Assembly: GCA_937888595.1 (NCBI GenBank)
Contig: CALARK010000016.1
Coordinates: 79,092 to 143,091 of the forward strand
Length of the DNA stretch: 64,000 nucleotides
Direction of reading: 5' to 3'
From: an uncultured Sterolibacteriaceae bacterium
GTDB taxonomy: Bacteria; Pseudomonadota; Gammaproteobacteria; Burkholderiales; Rhodocyclaceae
Under the pieces are notes generated by a model that saw only the letters and a program-made list of their open reading frames with translations, was not told the DNA's origin and searched no databases. This document shows, in pieces, positions 17,887 through 25,642 of the stretch (position 1 is its first letter; each line of letters begins with the position of its first letter). A program made the position numbers and the translations under genes.

Positions 17887-19062
17887 ATGCCTGCCCAACT
17901 CAGTGCCGCGCCCGGACAAGCCCTCTCGGCGGCCCAGAACATTCTGCACCCCGCATCTGCCGCCGCCAGCGGGCTCACCACAGCCGCAGATACGCCCGCC
18001 GGCGATCATGCGCCATCGTTCGCTGCGCTCTTCAGACAGTTGGCGGCCCGGCAACTGTCCGGCGATGAGGCCCCGATCTCGCTGCAACTGCAGGCCGATG
18101 CGACCGTCACGACGGAGGTCGAGGCCACCGACGCCTTGAGCGCCCTGCTGCCATTTCTGGAAGGGATGGGAATGATTCCGGCCGATGGCGAAGCGGCCGA
18201 CCAGGTCGCGCAGGCGGATCTGGCCACAGAGGTCGCCGCCCCCGAAGATAGCGCGCTGGCGCTCGCCGTCCCTGCCAGCGCGCCGGCAATAACTGCCGCC
18301 GAACTACCGGACGATGCGGCCATGACCGATCAGGACGGAAAGTCTCACGGCTCCCGTCCGGGCCTCGCTGCCATCGATAACGGCCAGTCACTGCAGGGCG
18401 ATCTGATCACCCAGCAGACAGGCAAATCGGTTCGGGCGGCCGCGCAGGCGCCAGCCGTGGAATCCGGCCGTGGCCGCGAGTTCGCCGCCCAACTCGTCGC
18501 CGCCATCGACGCCAGCAAGGAAGGCGCTCACGCCCCCGGCAGCACGAGCGCGGCCGTGCATCAGGTCATCGCCGCCACCCCATCGAACGGCCACTCGCAG
18601 CCCGTGACGGCCGCCCCTCTGCAAGTCACCCAGCCGGTCGGTTCGCCGGGCTGGAGCGAGGAAGTCGGCCATCGCATCGTCTGGATGGCGAATCGCATGG
18701 AAAGCCGCGCGGAACTGGTGCTGACCCCGCCGCAGATGGGTCGCGTCGAAGTCAGCCTGACCATTTCCGGCGACCAGGCGAGCGCGAACTTCGCCTCGGC
18801 CAACCCGGCCGTGCGTGACGCACTCGAAGCGGCGCTACCGCGCCTGCGCGAGGTGCTCGCCGACGCGGGCATCCAGCTGGGCCAGGCCCAGGTGGGTGCC
18901 GAGAACCCTGGCCAGACGGCCCGGGAGGGTAAAAACGGCGATAATCCCGGCTTCGATCGCGCCGGTGAACGCGATACGGGCCCGCTCCGGATGACGGAAT
19001 CGGGCATGTCGTCTCCCGCCGGACTCAAGTCCGGACGCGGTCTTGTCGATGTATTTGCCTGA
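17887..19062 (+). CDS. fliK: Flagellar hook-length control protein FliK
   Basis: A 391-residue protein that measures the hook and triggers the FlhB substrate switch. The N-terminal ~240 residues are Ala/Gln/Thr-rich and probably extended. The C-terminal Flg_hook domain (~255-340) is canonical, with ELVLTPPQMGRVEVSLTI and PRLREVLADAGIQLGQAQV. The position between fliJ and fliL is the standard one, so this is the main fliK, while the gene at 7175-8359 is a paralogue. ATG 17887 follows AAGGA. Confidence 0.92.
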   Translation: MPAQLSAAPGQALSAAQNILHPASAAASGLTTAADTPAGDHAPSFAALFRQLAARQLSGDEAPISLQLQADATVTTEVEATDALSALLPFLEGMGMIPADGEAADQVAQADLATEVAAPEDSALALAVPASAPAITAAELPDDAAMTDQDGKSHGSRPGLAAIDNGQSLQGDLITQQTGKSVRAAAQAPAVESGRGREFAAQLVAAIDASKEGAHAPGSTSAAVHQVIAATPSNGHSQPVTAAPLQVTQPVGSPGWSEEVGHRIVWMANRMESRAELVLTPPQMGRVEVSLTISGDQASANFASANPAVRDALEAALPRLREVLADAGIQLGQAQVGAENPGQTAREGKNGDNPGFDRAGERDTGPLRMTESGMSSPAGLKSGRGLVDVFA

Positions 19063-19100
19063 TGGCCTGAATTCCCGGGCGAACCGAACAGGAGCGAACC

Positions 19101-19676
19101 ATGGCTGATGCCAAGAAAACCGAAGCCCCCGCCGAAGGCGAAGCCCCCAAGAAGAAAAGCAAGCTGCTGCTGATCATCATCATCGCGGTGCTGGTGCTGG
19201 TACTCGGCGGCGGCGCTGCGGCCTTCTTCCTGATGAGCAAGAAGGCCACCCACGACGAGGAAGCGGACACGGGCGACGAGCCGCCGGCCAAGGTGGCCAA
19301 GAAAAAGAAGAAGGATCCGGGGGCGCCGCCGGTGTTCACCAAGCTCGATCCTTTCGTCGTCAAGCTGCAGAGTGAAGCGCAGGAAGCCTACGTCCAGGCG
19401 GTCCCCGAACTGCGGCTTTACGATGCCGCGGTCGGCGAGCAGATCAAGCAGTTCATGCCGGAAATCCGCCACAAGGTGCTGCTGATCCTCGCCGGCAAGA
19501 AAGCCTCCGACCTGTCCACGCCCGAAGGCATGCAGGTGCTGGCCAACCAGATCCGCGTCACCATCAACACCACGCTGACCGGCGAGCCGCCGGAGCCCGG
19601 CATCGAGAAGCAGGACCGGGCCAGCGAGGATGCACCGGTGCAGGCAGTCTTCTTCTCGTCGCTGATCGTGCAGTGA
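19101..19676 (+). CDS. fliL: Flagellar basal-body associated protein FliL
   Basis: A 191-residue single-pass inner-membrane protein. A short Lys/Glu-rich cytoplasmic part is followed by a transmembrane helix (~residues 22-46, LLLIIIIAVLVLVLGGG), a charged linker (AKKKKKDPG) and a periplasmic stomatin-like domain (~70-191). FliL surrounds stators and supports torque. ATG 19101 has AGGAG upstream. It is 38 bases after fliK and 10 before fliM. Confidence 0.93.
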   Translation: MADAKKTEAPAEGEAPKKKSKLLLIIIIAVLVLVLGGGAAAFFLMSKKATHDEEADTGDEPPAKVAKKKKKDPGAPPVFTKLDPFVVKLQSEAQEAYVQAVPELRLYDAAVGEQIKQFMPEIRHKVLLILAGKKASDLSTPEGMQVLANQIRVTINTTLTGEPPEPGIEKQDRASEDAPVQAVFFSSLIVQ

Positions 19677-19686
19677 CAGGCAACGG

Positions 19687-20667
19687 ATGAGCCAGGATTT
19701 TCTCTCCCAGGAAGAGGTCGACGCCCTGCTCAAGGGCGTCACCGGAGAGACGGACGAAGCGCCGCAGGAAGAGGGCGCCGGCGGCGTCAAGGCCTATGAT
19801 CTCGGCCGCCAGGAGCGCATCGTGCGCGGGCGCATGCCCACGATGGAGCTCATCAACGAGCGCTTCGCCCGCTACCTGCGCATCGGCCTGTTCAACTACA
19901 TGCACCGCAGCACGGAAATTTCCGTCGGTCCGGTGCGTGTGCAGAAGTACAGCGACTTCATCCGCAACCTGGTGGTGCCCACCAACCTCAACCTGATCCA
20001 GATGAAGCCGTTGCGCGGCACCGGCCTGTTCGTCTTCGACCCGAACCTGGTCTTCCTCGTGGTGGACAACATGTTCGGCAGCGACGGTCGCTTCCATACC
20101 CGGGTCGAGGGCCGCGACTTCACCGCGACCGAGCAGCGCATCATCATGGGCATGCTGGACGTGGTGTTCGCCGAGTACGCGAAAGCCTGGAAGCCCGTCT
20201 ACGCGGTCGATTTCGAATACGTCCGCTCGGAGATGAACACGCAGTTCGCGAACATCGCCACACCATCCGAGATCGTGGTCGCCTTCACCTTCACCATCGA
20301 GCTGTCGGGCAATTCGGCCGAGATGCACATCTGCCTGCCCTACTCGATGATCGAGCCGATCCGCGACGTGCTCTACAGCACGATGCACAGCGAACAGGCC
20401 GGCAGCGATACACGCTGGACCAACATGCTGCGCCGCCAGCTGGTGTCTGCCGAGGTCGAGCTGACGGCGCCGCTGGGCGGGGCGCGCATCACCCTCGGAC
20501 AGGTCAAGGATCTCAAGGTCGGCGACATCATCCCGTTCGAGATCGACGACCTGCTCAAGGTGCAGGTGGATGGCATACCGCTGATGGAGTGCCGCTACGG
20601 CATCAACAACGGCCAGTATGCACTGAAGGTCGAGGCGTTCGTAGCGCAGGAAGAATCCACGGAATAG
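19687..20667 (+). CDS. fliM: Flagellar motor switch protein FliM
   Basis: A 326-residue C-ring protein that binds phospho-CheY and switches rotation. The N-terminus has the CheY-binding peptide (MSQDFLSQEEVDALLKGV). The middle domain includes LRIGLFNYMHRSTEISV and the GGxG-type region near GRDFTATEQRIIMGM. The C-terminal SpoA domain ends ALKVEAFV. It lies between fliL and fliN in the usual order. All segments are present and the length is standard. Confidence 0.96.
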   Translation: MSQDFLSQEEVDALLKGVTGETDEAPQEEGAGGVKAYDLGRQERIVRGRMPTMELINERFARYLRIGLFNYMHRSTEISVGPVRVQKYSDFIRNLVVPTNLNLIQMKPLRGTGLFVFDPNLVFLVVDNMFGSDGRFHTRVEGRDFTATEQRIIMGMLDVVFAEYAKAWKPVYAVDFEYVRSEMNTQFANIATPSEIVVAFTFTIELSGNSAEMHICLPYSMIEPIRDVLYSTMHSEQAGSDTRWTNMLRRQLVSAEVELTAPLGGARITLGQVKDLKVGDIIPFEIDDLLKVQVDGIPLMECRYGINNGQYALKVEAFVAQEESTE

Positions 20668-20676
20668 AGGTCAATC

Positions 20677-21102
20677 ATGAACGACGAAGTCCAGCAGGAC
20701 GACAACCAGGTTTCGGAAGACGACTGGGCCGCCGCGATGGGCGAGCAGGCGGCAGCAGAGGCAGCCACAGAATCCCCGCCCGCCGCCCAGCCGGCGCAGA
20801 TCTTCGAGCAGTTCGCCGGCAGCGCGGATGCGAATGCCAATCACGGCCTGGAACTGATCCTCGACATCCCCGTGCAGCTGACAGTCGAGCTCGGCCGCAC
20901 CAAGATCTCGATCCGCAACCTGCTGCAGCTCGCCCACGGCTCCGTGGTCGAACTGGACGGGCTGGCGGGCGAGCCGATGGACGTGCTGATCAACGGCACG
21001 CTGATCGCGCAGGGCGAAGTGGTCGTGGTCAACGACAAGTTCGGCATCCGCCTCACCGACGTCATCACCCCGCAGGAGCGCATGCGCAAGCTGAACAAAT
21101 AA
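20677..21102 (+). CDS. fliN: Flagellar motor switch protein FliN
   Basis: A 141-residue C-ring base protein. An acidic N-terminal extension with an Ala-rich stretch (~residues 1-55) precedes a SpoA domain: LILDIPVQLTVELGRTKISI, GSVVELDGLAGEPMDVLING and GEVVVVNDKFGIRLTDVI. FliN forms the lower C ring with FliM and binds FliH-FliI to the basal body. It is 9 bases after fliM. Confidence 0.96.
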   Translation: MNDEVQQDDNQVSEDDWAAAMGEQAAAEAATESPPAAQPAQIFEQFAGSADANANHGLELILDIPVQLTVELGRTKISIRNLLQLAHGSVVELDGLAGEPMDVLINGTLIAQGEVVVVNDKFGIRLTDVITPQERMRKLNK

Positions 21103-21164
21103 CAGTTAGCGCCACTTTCCCCCTGTAATTCGGCCTTCGCCCCCATGGGCGAGGCATAAGCTTC

Positions 21165-21581
21165 GTGGCCATGTCGCCACGCCTGCCGCTTTTCACCTTC
21201 CTGTTCCTGGCTGCCTCGCTCGCTCGTGCGGCAGAAGTCGGCGCCGGCAGCACGGTGCCCGATCTCGGCACCAGCGCCCTGCAGATGATCTTCGGCCTGC
21301 TGCTGGTGCTCGGGTTGCTGCTCGGCACGCTGTGGCTGCTCAAGCGCATCAGCCAGCCGCGCGGCAATGTCGCCGGTTTGCTGCGCGTCGTCGCCGGCGT
21401 CGCCGTCGGTTCGCGCGAGCGCGTGGTGATCCTCGAACTCGGCAACAGCTGGCTGGTGCTCGGAGTCGCGCCGGGACAGGTATCGACGCTGGCGGAAATC
21501 CCGCGCCAGGAAATGCCCGCCGCGCCGGCCCCCAGGGATTTCGTCGGCCAGCTGGCCGAGCGCCTGAGGAAAAATGCGTAG
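21165..21581 (+). CDS. fliO: Flagellar export protein FliO
   Basis: A 138-residue FliO: an N-terminal signal-like hydrophobic segment (~6-22), a short periplasmic stretch, one strong transmembrane helix (~40-58, LLVLGLLLGTLWLLK) and a basic cytoplasmic SH3-like domain. FliO helps FliP complex assembly. The start is uncertain: GTG 21165 has GAGG ten bases upstream, while ATG 21171 is the next codon choice. EVGAGST just after the signal segment is encoded by a degenerate copy of the dispersed element. It overlaps fliP by 8 bases. Confidence 0.88.
   Translation: MAMSPRLPLFTFLFLAASLARAAEVGAGSTVPDLGTSALQMIFGLLLVLGLLLGTLWLLKRISQPRGNVAGLLRVVAGVAVGSRERVVILELGNSWLVLGVAPGQVSTLAEIPRQEMPAAPAPRDFVGQLAERLRKNA
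21234..21256 (+). repeat. 23-bp dispersed element, degenerate copy (19/23) in fliO
   Basis: Sense to fliO; encodes EVGAGST directly after the N-terminal hydrophobic segment. The first 15 bases are near-identical to the consensus. Confidence 0.55.
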
Positions 21582-22302
21582 GTTCCTGCTGGGCGCCGTC
21601 CTGCTGGCGCCGACTTTTGCACTCGCGCAGGCGCTGCCCGCTCTGACGGCCACGCCCGTCGCAGGCGGCGGCACCCAGTGGTCGCTGTCGATCCAGACGC
21701 TGCTGCTGATCACCGGCCTGACCTTCCTGCCGGCCCTGCTGCTGATGATGACGAGCTTCACGCGCATCATCATCGTGTTTTCCCTGCTGCGCCACGCGCT
21801 CGGCACGCAGACTTCGCCGCCGAACCAGGTGCTGGTCGGGCTGGCGCTGTTCCTTACCTTCTTCATCATGGCGCCCGTGGGCGAGAAGATCTACGCCGAC
21901 GCCTACCTGCCACTGTCGGAAAACAAGATCAGCTTCCAGCAGGCGCTGGACCGCGGGGCCGTGCCGCTGCGCGGCTTCATGCTCAAGCAGACGCGCGACG
22001 CTGACCTGGCACTCTTCACCAAAATCTCGCAGGGCCCCGCGCCCGCGAAGGTCGACGACGTGCCGCTGTCGGTGCTGATCCCCGCCTTCGTCACCTCCGA
22101 ACTCAAGACCGCCTTCCAGATCGGCTTCATCGTCTTCATCCCCTTCCTCATCATCGACATGGTGGTCGCCTCGGTGCTGATGTCGATGGGCATGATGATG
22201 ATGTCGCCGGTGATCGTCGCCCTGCCGTTCAAGATCATGCTGTTCGTGCTGGTCGACGGCTGGCAACTCGTCATCGGCTCGCTGGTCGCGAGTTTCGGCT
22301 AG
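21574..22302 (+). CDS. fliP: Flagellar export gate protein FliP
   Basis: A 242-residue multi-pass protein forming the FliP5-FliQ4-FliR1 export channel. It has a cleavable signal peptide (~1-20), transmembrane segments near 45-68, 85-105, 185-210 and 215-240, and the signatures SFTRIIIVFSLLRHALG and SELKTAFQIGFIVFIPFLIID. Within the signal peptide AVLLAPTF corresponds to AVPPAPTF of the dispersed element, which is present antisense at 21/23. It overlaps fliO by 8 bases and is followed by fliQ after 10. Confidence 0.96.
   Translation: MRRFLLGAVLLAPTFALAQALPALTATPVAGGGTQWSLSIQTLLLITGLTFLPALLLMMTSFTRIIIVFSLLRHALGTQTSPPNQVLVGLALFLTFFIMAPVGEKIYADAYLPLSENKISFQQALDRGAVPLRGFMLKQTRDADLALFTKISQGPAPAKVDDVPLSVLIPAFVTSELKTAFQIGFIVFIPFLIIDMVVASVLMSMGMMMMSPVIVALPFKIMLFVLVDGWQLVIGSLVASFG
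21595..21617 (-). repeat. 23-bp dispersed element (21/23) in the fliP signal peptide
   Basis: Antisense to fliP. The two changes turn Pro-Pro into Leu-Leu (AVLLAPTF), which suits a signal-peptide core. Confidence 0.65.
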
Positions 22303-22312
22303 GAGAAACCCC

Positions 22313-22582
22313 ATGACCCCCACCACCGTCATCGAAATCGGCCGCCAGGCCGTCGAGGTCACCATCCTCGTTTCCGCCCCGCTGTTCATCGCCGCGCTGG
22401 CGACCGGCCTGCTGATCTCGATTTTCCAGGCCGCCACACAGATCAACGAGGCGACCCTGTCCTTCGTGCCGAAGCTGATCGTGGTCTTCGCGACCCTGAT
22501 TGTCGCCGGCCCGTGGATGATCACGCTGCTGACCGACTACATGCAGCGCCTCTACGGATCGATCCCCGGCATGATCGGCTAA
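22313..22582 (+). CDS. fliQ: Flagellar export gate protein FliQ
   Basis: An 89-residue protein with two transmembrane helices (~15-38 and ~50-75) and the family motifs VLVSAPLFIAALATGLLISIFQAATQINE and LSFVPKLIVVFATLI in sequence. It packs around FliP-FliR in the export gate. ATG 22313 has TAGGAGAAA upstream. The length is exactly that of the family. Confidence 0.96.
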   Translation: MTPTTVIEIGRQAVEVTILVSAPLFIAALATGLLISIFQAATQINEATLSFVPKLIVVFATLIVAGPWMITLLTDYMQRLYGSIPGMIG

Positions 22583-22591
22583 TCCCGGGAA

Positions 22592-23380
22592 ATGATCACC
22601 TTCACCGGCGCGCAGCTCGACGCCTGGCTGACGGCCTTCCTCTTCCCGCTGGCACGCATCATGGGCCTGCTGGCGAGTGCGCCGGTCTTCAACAACCGCG
22701 CCCAGCCGGCGCGCATCCGGCTCGTCATCGGCCTCGTCATCACGGTGGCCCTGGTTCCCGTGCTGCCGCCGATGCCGGCCGTCGCGCCCGGTTCCTGGGT
22801 CGGCATGGCGATCCTCGCGCAGCAGATCCTGATCGGCCTGCTGCTTGGCTTCACGCTGCGCATCGCCTTCGCCGCCATCGACGTCGCCGGCGAACTCATC
22901 GGCATGCAGATGGGACTGTCCTTCGCCGTGTTCTACGATCCGCAGGCCGGCGGCCAGACGCCCGTGCTCGCCGAGTTCCTCGGCCTCATCACGACGCTGA
23001 TCTTTCTCGCACTGAACGGCCACCTGCTCGCCCTGCAGGTGCTGGCCGAAAGCTTCCGGCTACTGCCTGTCGGCACGACGCCTTTCGGCGCGGGCGGCTT
23101 CGCCGCCTTCCTCGCCTGGTCGTCGACGCTATTCTCGGCCGGTTTGCTGCTCGCCCTGCCGCTGATCGCCGCCCTGTTGATCGCCAACCTGGCGATGGGT
23201 GTGCTGGCGCGGGTCGCACCGCAGCTGAACATCTTCGCCGTCGGCTTTCCGGTCACGCTGATGGCCGGCTTCGTCGTGATGATGTTCATGATCCCCTACT
23301 TCGGGGCGGCGATGGAACGGCTTTTCGACGGGGCTTTCCGCGCGATGGCGGAAATCATGCGGGCCGGTGCCGCCGGATGA
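22592..23380 (+). CDS. fliR: Flagellar export gate protein FliR
   Basis: A 262-residue protein with six predicted membrane segments, the single-copy subunit of the FliPQR gate. It has the characteristic FAAIDVAGELIGMQMGLSFAVFYDP region and a C-terminal FPVTLMAGFVVMMFMIPYF segment. It is the last gene of the fliF-fliR run and ends 20 bases before a convergent lipoprotein gene. No strong terminator is visible in this short gap. Confidence 0.95.
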   Translation: MITFTGAQLDAWLTAFLFPLARIMGLLASAPVFNNRAQPARIRLVIGLVITVALVPVLPPMPAVAPGSWVGMAILAQQILIGLLLGFTLRIAFAAIDVAGELIGMQMGLSFAVFYDPQAGGQTPVLAEFLGLITTLIFLALNGHLLALQVLAESFRLLPVGTTPFGAGGFAAFLAWSSTLFSAGLLLALPLIAALLIANLAMGVLARVAPQLNIFAVGFPVTLMAGFVVMMFMIPYFGAAMERLFDGAFRAMAEIMRAGAAG

Positions 23381-23399
23381 TCCCGGATGACCGGGCCGA

Positions 23400-23936
23400 T
23401 CAGCCGGCCTTCCTGACGAAGCGGACGACGCCTTCGGCGGTGCGCTGCGAACCGAGCACCGAGGATTCCATCCCCTCGGCATATTCGACCACCTCGTAGC
23501 TCGCGTAGCCGCCGGCGCGCATCAAGTCCTTGGCACGACGATGGAAGATGACCCGGGCCTCGCCCGCCCCGCCGGCGTAATAGCGCTTCATGGCGAGATT
23601 CAAGCGCACATGATGGTCCGGGAAGCGCGCCTCCTCGATGCTCCAGTTCGGCGCCAGCGGATCGAGGATCAGCCAGGCTGCCGCAGCATAGGCGCCCCAG
23701 TAGACGAGCTTCTCGAGCGGATAGGACACCGACGGGCCAAGGCTGACGGCCGTGTCGGGAATCAGCGGCCCACCGATGATATCGGTCGCCGTGCTGGTGA
23801 CGGTATCGACGACCGAGCCGCCGACGCCCGTGACGTTCGTCGGCGCCGGAGTCGTCGTACAGCCGGCCAGCAGGGCGGCACAGAGTGCGGCGGGTATAAG
23901 TCGGCGCCGGCGGGACGGCATGGCGAGCGAGCTCAT
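23400..23936 (-). CDS. Conserved hypothetical lipoprotein, coupled to flgL
   Basis: A 178-residue predicted outer-membrane lipoprotein: a basic n-region (RRRR), hydrophobic core and lipobox LLAGC with Cys near residue 26 (21 if the internal ATG at 23921 is used). The mature part contains VYWGAYAAAAWLILDP, a possible amphipathic or membrane segment, and a charged C-terminal half (RFPDHHVRLNLAMKRYYAG). The start ATG overlaps the flgL stop by 4 bases, so it is translated with the flagellar genes. The Arg-rich n-region is encoded by an antisense copy of the dispersed element. No function is recognised; a link to the flagellum rests only on position. Confidence 0.7.
   Translation of the reverse strand: MSSLAMPSRRRRLIPAALCAALLAGCTTTPAPTNVTGVGGSVVDTVTSTATDIIGGPLIPDTAVSLGPSVSYPLEKLVYWGAYAAAAWLILDPLAPNWSIEEARFPDHHVRLNLAMKRYYAGGAGEARVIFHRRAKDLMRAGGYASYEVVEYAEGMESSVLGSQRTAEGVVRFVRKAG
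23897..23919 (+). repeat. 23-bp dispersed element (22/23) in a lipoprotein signal sequence
   Basis: Antisense to the lipoprotein gene; encodes PSRRRRL, the basic n-region of the signal peptide. Confidence 0.85.
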
Positions 23937-25630
23937 CGGATGTAGTCGAAGAGGGTCAGCTGGGAAATTCGGCTGAAGGACTGCTGGGCCGCCTGCAGGT
24001 CGGTCTGCTTGCGCGTCAAATCGGAAATCGCCTTGGCGTAATCTAGGTCCTGCAGGTTGGACAGGGTCTGCTGGTACTGCAGGTTCAGGTCTTCATTGAC
24101 ACTGCCCAGCGACTCCAGTTCCGCCATGCGGCTGCCGATCATGGCACGCACGCGCAGGATGTTGTCGTTGGCCTGGGAGAAATTGGTCAGGGCGAAGCCG
24201 ATCTCGTTCGAATACTTGGCAGCATCCGCCGGCTGCCCGGTGTTGCCGGTCTCCAGCGCATCGATCAGATTGGCGAGCGTCTTGAAGATGCTCTGCGAGG
24301 TGCTGGACTGGATGGCGAAAGCGTCGCCGGATGCCGGCTCGCCAGAGATCGTGACCGATGCGCCGAAATCGTTGGACGGCGGATTGTAGGCGGCGTTCAG
24401 GCCTGAAAATTCGATCGGCTGGCCGCTCTCGAATACATGGGTGTAGCTGCCACCATTGCCGTTCGTGGAGGGGGCTCCCGTGAAGAGCGAAAAGCCCGTC
24501 GTCACATCGACCAGGTCGTAGTAAGTCGTGACATCGTTTCCGGCATGGCCACTGACATACGTCGGCGTACCGAACATGTCCGCATAGCCGGTATTCCCGG
24601 TCACTGCGGCCAGCGTGACTCCGGAGGTACTACCTGAAGTGGACGAAGTCACCACCAGTTGGTTCGCTGCATTGACGCTGACCGTCGCCGAACCGGCTGC
24701 AGGTGGAGTAGCGCCGAGCGCGGTATTCATCGCGGTTTGCACGGCATCCGCCAGATCCTGCGGCGTCGCATAGGCGGCACCGCCATTGTTGCCCACGGTT
24801 ACCGTGACAGCGGCACCCCCATCGATCGCAAGGGTGAATTCATCATTGGTTCCGGTCGTGATCGTCAGGCTCGGTGTGGTCAGCGCAACGCTGCCATTCG
24901 CCTGCCCCACCGCATCGTTCCAGAAGCGTACTTCGAGGTTCTGGCTGTTGGTGGCCGCATTCCATTTCGCCGGGTCGGTGACGCTGCCGCCGTCGATGAT
25001 GCCGGTACCGACATTGGCGCTCGCGTAATTGGTCGTGAAATAGCCGTTGCCGTTCTTGATGCGTCGGAATACGTCGTTGCCCGAATCGCTGACCTCGAGC
25101 ATGCGGGTGGCCGACACCTGCAGCGTCCGCTGGCCGTCGTCGCCATCGTAGATCACCTCGTTGCCAGCATTGAGGAAGTCGATGGTACCGCCGAAGGGCT
25201 TGGTCGATCCCATGTAGCCGGAGAACAGATACTGTCCCTGCCCGTCGGCGGAGTTCGCGATGCCCATCAGTTCGTCGTAGCGGGCGCGCAGTTCGAAGGC
25301 GATGGAACGCCGATCGCTGGCCGCCAGCGCCGCGTTGCCGGCCTGCACGGTCAGCTCCTTGATGCGCCCGAACAGGTCGTTGATGCTGTTCAGCTGGACC
25401 TCGGCCAAGCCGAGGGCGGACGTGGCGTTCTGTTGGTTGGTGGCGTACTGCTCGAGGATGTTCTTCGACTGCGTGACCTCGAGCGCACGCGCGGCACCGA
25501 CCGGATCGTCGGCCGGGGTGAGGATGCGGCGCCCCGTGGAGACCTGCTGTTGCAGATGGAGCAACGATGCCATCTGCTTGTTCATGGTGCTCACGCCCGC
25601 ATCGAAGATCATGCTGGTTGCGACTCTCAT
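23933..25630 (-). CDS. flgL: Flagellar hook-filament junction protein FlgL
   Basis: A 565-residue hook-associated protein, far longer than the ~300-400 usual for FlgL. The N-terminal D0/D1 helices are clear (MIFDAGVSTMNKQMASLLHLQQQVSTGRRI in part; PADDPVGAARALE) and the C-terminal helix is flagellin-like. Residues ~210-445 are an inserted region whose sequence is shared with FlgK in this window: AATNSQNLEVRFW, TGNTGYADMFGTP and SNDFGASVTISGEPASGD. AGAGGAT precedes ATG 25630. It follows flgK by 12 bases. It joins FlgK to the first flagellin subunits. Confidence 0.94.
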   Translation of the reverse strand: MRVATSMIFDAGVSTMNKQMASLLHLQQQVSTGRRILTPADDPVGAARALEVTQSKNILEQYATNQQNATSALGLAEVQLNSINDLFGRIKELTVQAGNAALAASDRRSIAFELRARYDELMGIANSADGQGQYLFSGYMGSTKPFGGTIDFLNAGNEVIYDGDDGQRTLQVSATRMLEVSDSGNDVFRRIKNGNGYFTTNYASANVGTGIIDGGSVTDPAKWNAATNSQNLEVRFWNDAVGQANGSVALTTPSLTITTGTNDEFTLAIDGGAAVTVTVGNNGGAAYATPQDLADAVQTAMNTALGATPPAAGSATVSVNAANQLVVTSSTSGSTSGVTLAAVTGNTGYADMFGTPTYVSGHAGNDVTTYYDLVDVTTGFSLFTGAPSTNGNGGSYTHVFESGQPIEFSGLNAAYNPPSNDFGASVTISGEPASGDAFAIQSSTSQSIFKTLANLIDALETGNTGQPADAAKYSNEIGFALTNFSQANDNILRVRAMIGSRMAELESLGSVNEDLNLQYQQTLSNLQDLDYAKAISDLTRKQTDLQAAQQSFSRISQLTLFDYIR

Positions 25631-25642
25631 GGTTCTATCCTC

